5,976 nucleotides of DNA from Anaerolineales bacterium UBA3940 (GTDB taxonomy: Bacteria; Chloroflexota; Anaerolineae; Aggregatilineales; UBA3940): NCBI GenBank assembly GCA_002385675.1, contig DGDY01000135.1, positions 1-5,976 of the forward strand, written 5' to 3'. This document shows positions 4,944 through 5,976 of this stretch, in pieces. The position numbers and the translations under genes were made by a program. How positions within the stretch are numbered: position 1 is the first letter of the stretch; every line of letters begins with the position of its first letter. Under the pieces are notes generated by a model. The model saw nothing but the letters and a program-made list of their open reading frames with translations. It ran no database searches and was not told the origin of the DNA.

Positions 4944-5795
4944 TTGACGCTGCGATTTGGAACGGTAGGGACGCCGAGCGGCACGCCCGCGCCGGGAACG
5001 GATGCCGCCATCCGCTACATGCGGGAACTGGGCCTTGGTGCACTGGAGATCGCCTGGGTGCGCAGCGTGCGCATTAAGGATGAGACCTGCGCGCTCTTCC
5101 AGCGTGTCGGCAAGGAGTGTGACATTTCCCTGAGCGTTCACGCACCGTACTTCATTAACCTGAACAGCCAGACCGCCGAGAAGATGAAGGCCAGCGACGA
5201 GCGCCTGCTGGCGGCAGCCCGCAAGGGCTACCTCGCCGGGGCGACGGACATCATCTTCCATCCCGGCTCGTATCACGGGCAGCCACCGGAGCAGGTCTAC
5301 GAGCGCGTGAAGGAGAAGCTGCTCGAAATCACTGGCATCCTGCGTGAAGAGGGCGTCGAGGTGACGCTGCGCCCTGAGACGATGGGCAAGGGCGCGATGT
5401 TCGGCTCGATGGAGGAAGTCGTGCAACTCAGCAAGGAGATCGACGGCGTCGAGCCCTGCCTGGACATCGCGCACCTGCACGCCCGCCCCGGCGACGGCAG
5501 CTTCAACAGCTACGAGGAGTTCGCCGCGATGTTCACCCACATCCGGCAGGAGCTTGGCGAGCGCGGCCTCAAAACGATGCACTTTCATATCTCCGGCATC
5601 GAGTACACGCAGGCGGGCGAGCGTAACCACGTGATGCTGGAGGAGTCCGACCTGAACTGGCGGGCGTTTGTGCAGGCGTGTGTGGACTTCGGCGTCGAGG
5701 GGCGTGTGCTCAGTGAGAGCCCCACGCAGGAGGACGACGCCCTGTTACTGCAGCAGACGTACCGCACGCTGATGGGTGAGGTGGAGCAGGCATGA
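4944..5795 (+). CDS. nfo: Endonuclease IV-like AP endonuclease (xylose isomerase-like TIM barrel)
   Basis: A 283-residue protein, the usual length for endonuclease IV. Enzymes of this family use three metal ions (zinc) to cut DNA 5' of abasic sites in base excision repair. The ordered ligand motifs fit: SVHAPYFINL (H66), IIFHPGSYHG (H106), LRPETMGK (E145), CLDIAHLHA (D174, H177), MHFHISGIEY (H213/H215), GERNH (H229) and VLSESP (E258). In E. coli Nfo the penultimate ligand pair lies in a DRH motif; here it reads ERNH, within an HISGIEY-type block that I recall from the archaeal/thermophile branch. The protein could therefore be a divergent Nfo rather than a close copy, and another TIM-barrel sugar isomerase is the main alternative. 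The start is TTG 4944, supported by AGGAGG. Its stop codon overlaps the start of the next gene (ATGA), indicating translational coupling. Confidence 0.85.
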   Translation: MTLRFGTVGTPSGTPAPGTDAAIRYMRELGLGALEIAWVRSVRIKDETCALFQRVGKECDISLSVHAPYFINLNSQTAEKMKASDERLLAAARKGYLAGATDIIFHPGSYHGQPPEQVYERVKEKLLEITGILREEGVEVTLRPETMGKGAMFGSMEEVVQLSKEIDGVEPCLDIAHLHARPGDGSFNSYEEFAAMFTHIRQELGERGLKTMHFHISGIEYTQAGERNHVMLEESDLNWRAFVQACVDFGVEGRVLSESPTQEDDALLLQQTYRTLMGEVEQA

Positions 5796-5976
5796 GTGGC
5801 ACACGTTCGTCCCGGCGGCGGCCTTCACCGGCGCGGCTGGCCGACATAAGCTACTATCTCGCGCTCGTCTCAGCCGGCATTTTGCTGCTGTACTCGGCGA
5901 TAGGGCTGGCCGGGCTGCATGTGCGGGCGCTGACCCCGTTCATCTGGGTGGTGCTGATCACCAGTGCGGCGGGCGC
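5792..5976 (+). CDS. Unidentified membrane protein, 3' end outside the window
   Basis: The ATG at 5792 overlaps the TGA of the endonuclease gene in ATGA, with GGAG (5783-5786) five bases upstream, so it should be translated by coupling. The visible 61 residues begin with a basic, Ser/Arg/Pro-rich tail (MSGTRSSRRRPSPARLAD), then a membrane segment at about 21-41 (YYLALVSAGILLLYSAIGLAG), a short loop (LHVRAL) and the start of a second segment from about 47. I do not recognise the family from this fragment. Confidence 0.75.
   Translation, partial: MSGTRSSRRRPSPARLADISYYLALVSAGILLLYSAIGLAGLHVRALTPFIWVVLITSAAG

Noticed and set aside
4512..5630. 372-codon open frame on the minus strand
   Set aside because: It is antisense to both the cupin and the endonuclease genes, each with intact motifs and AGGAGG sites; a GC-rich shadow frame.

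Overview
The window is GC-rich, gene-dense bacterial DNA with strong Shine-Dalgarno sites, one well-supported TTG start and sigma-70-like promoters. The mix of genes (a NagD-type HAD phosphatase, a COG5621/AttH-like secreted lipocalin, a lone YedF-like DsrE domain, a cysteine-free ribosomal protein S4, YggT, a small cupin and a Nfo-like AP endonuclease) together with short GC-rich intergenic palindromes is compatible with a Chloroflexota (Anaerolineae-like) chromosome. That placement is inference; no rRNA is present to settle it. Nothing suggests a phage, plasmid or transposon.

Layout. 1-657 (minus) is the N-terminal part of a NagD-like phosphatase that runs off the left edge. 658-916 is a divergent promoter region with two opposed promoters flanking a strong inverted repeat. 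917-2080 and 2126-2479 (plus) encode the secreted lipocalin-like protein and the DsrE/YedF-like protein. These converge on rpsD (2553-3173, minus), separated by an intrinsic terminator oriented for rpsD. 3174-3973 is an 800-base stretch without a convincing protein gene. It holds the rpsD promoter and, further upstream, what looks like a separate minus-strand non-coding RNA gene of about 310 nt, with a consensus-like promoter (3652-3680), nested long-range helices that close the molecule on itself, several local hairpins, and a perfect intrinsic terminator (3336-3362). Beyond it are two more hairpins (3754-3788, 3824-3867) of unknown role. 3974-4399 is a YggT-family membrane protein. After a 29-base perfect palindrome (4430-4458) comes a rightward operon: cupin (4536-4910), AP endonuclease IV-like protein (4944-5795) and a membrane protein that overlaps it by four bases and runs off the right edge.

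How the genes work together. Most neighbours are unrelated housekeeping or accessory functions. The only clear operon is cupin - endonuclease - membrane protein. The lipocalin and DsrE genes are probably co-transcribed. The most interesting item is the unidentified structured RNA at 3336-3645. I could not match it to tmRNA, RNase P RNA, SRP RNA or 6S RNA by their usual signature sequences.
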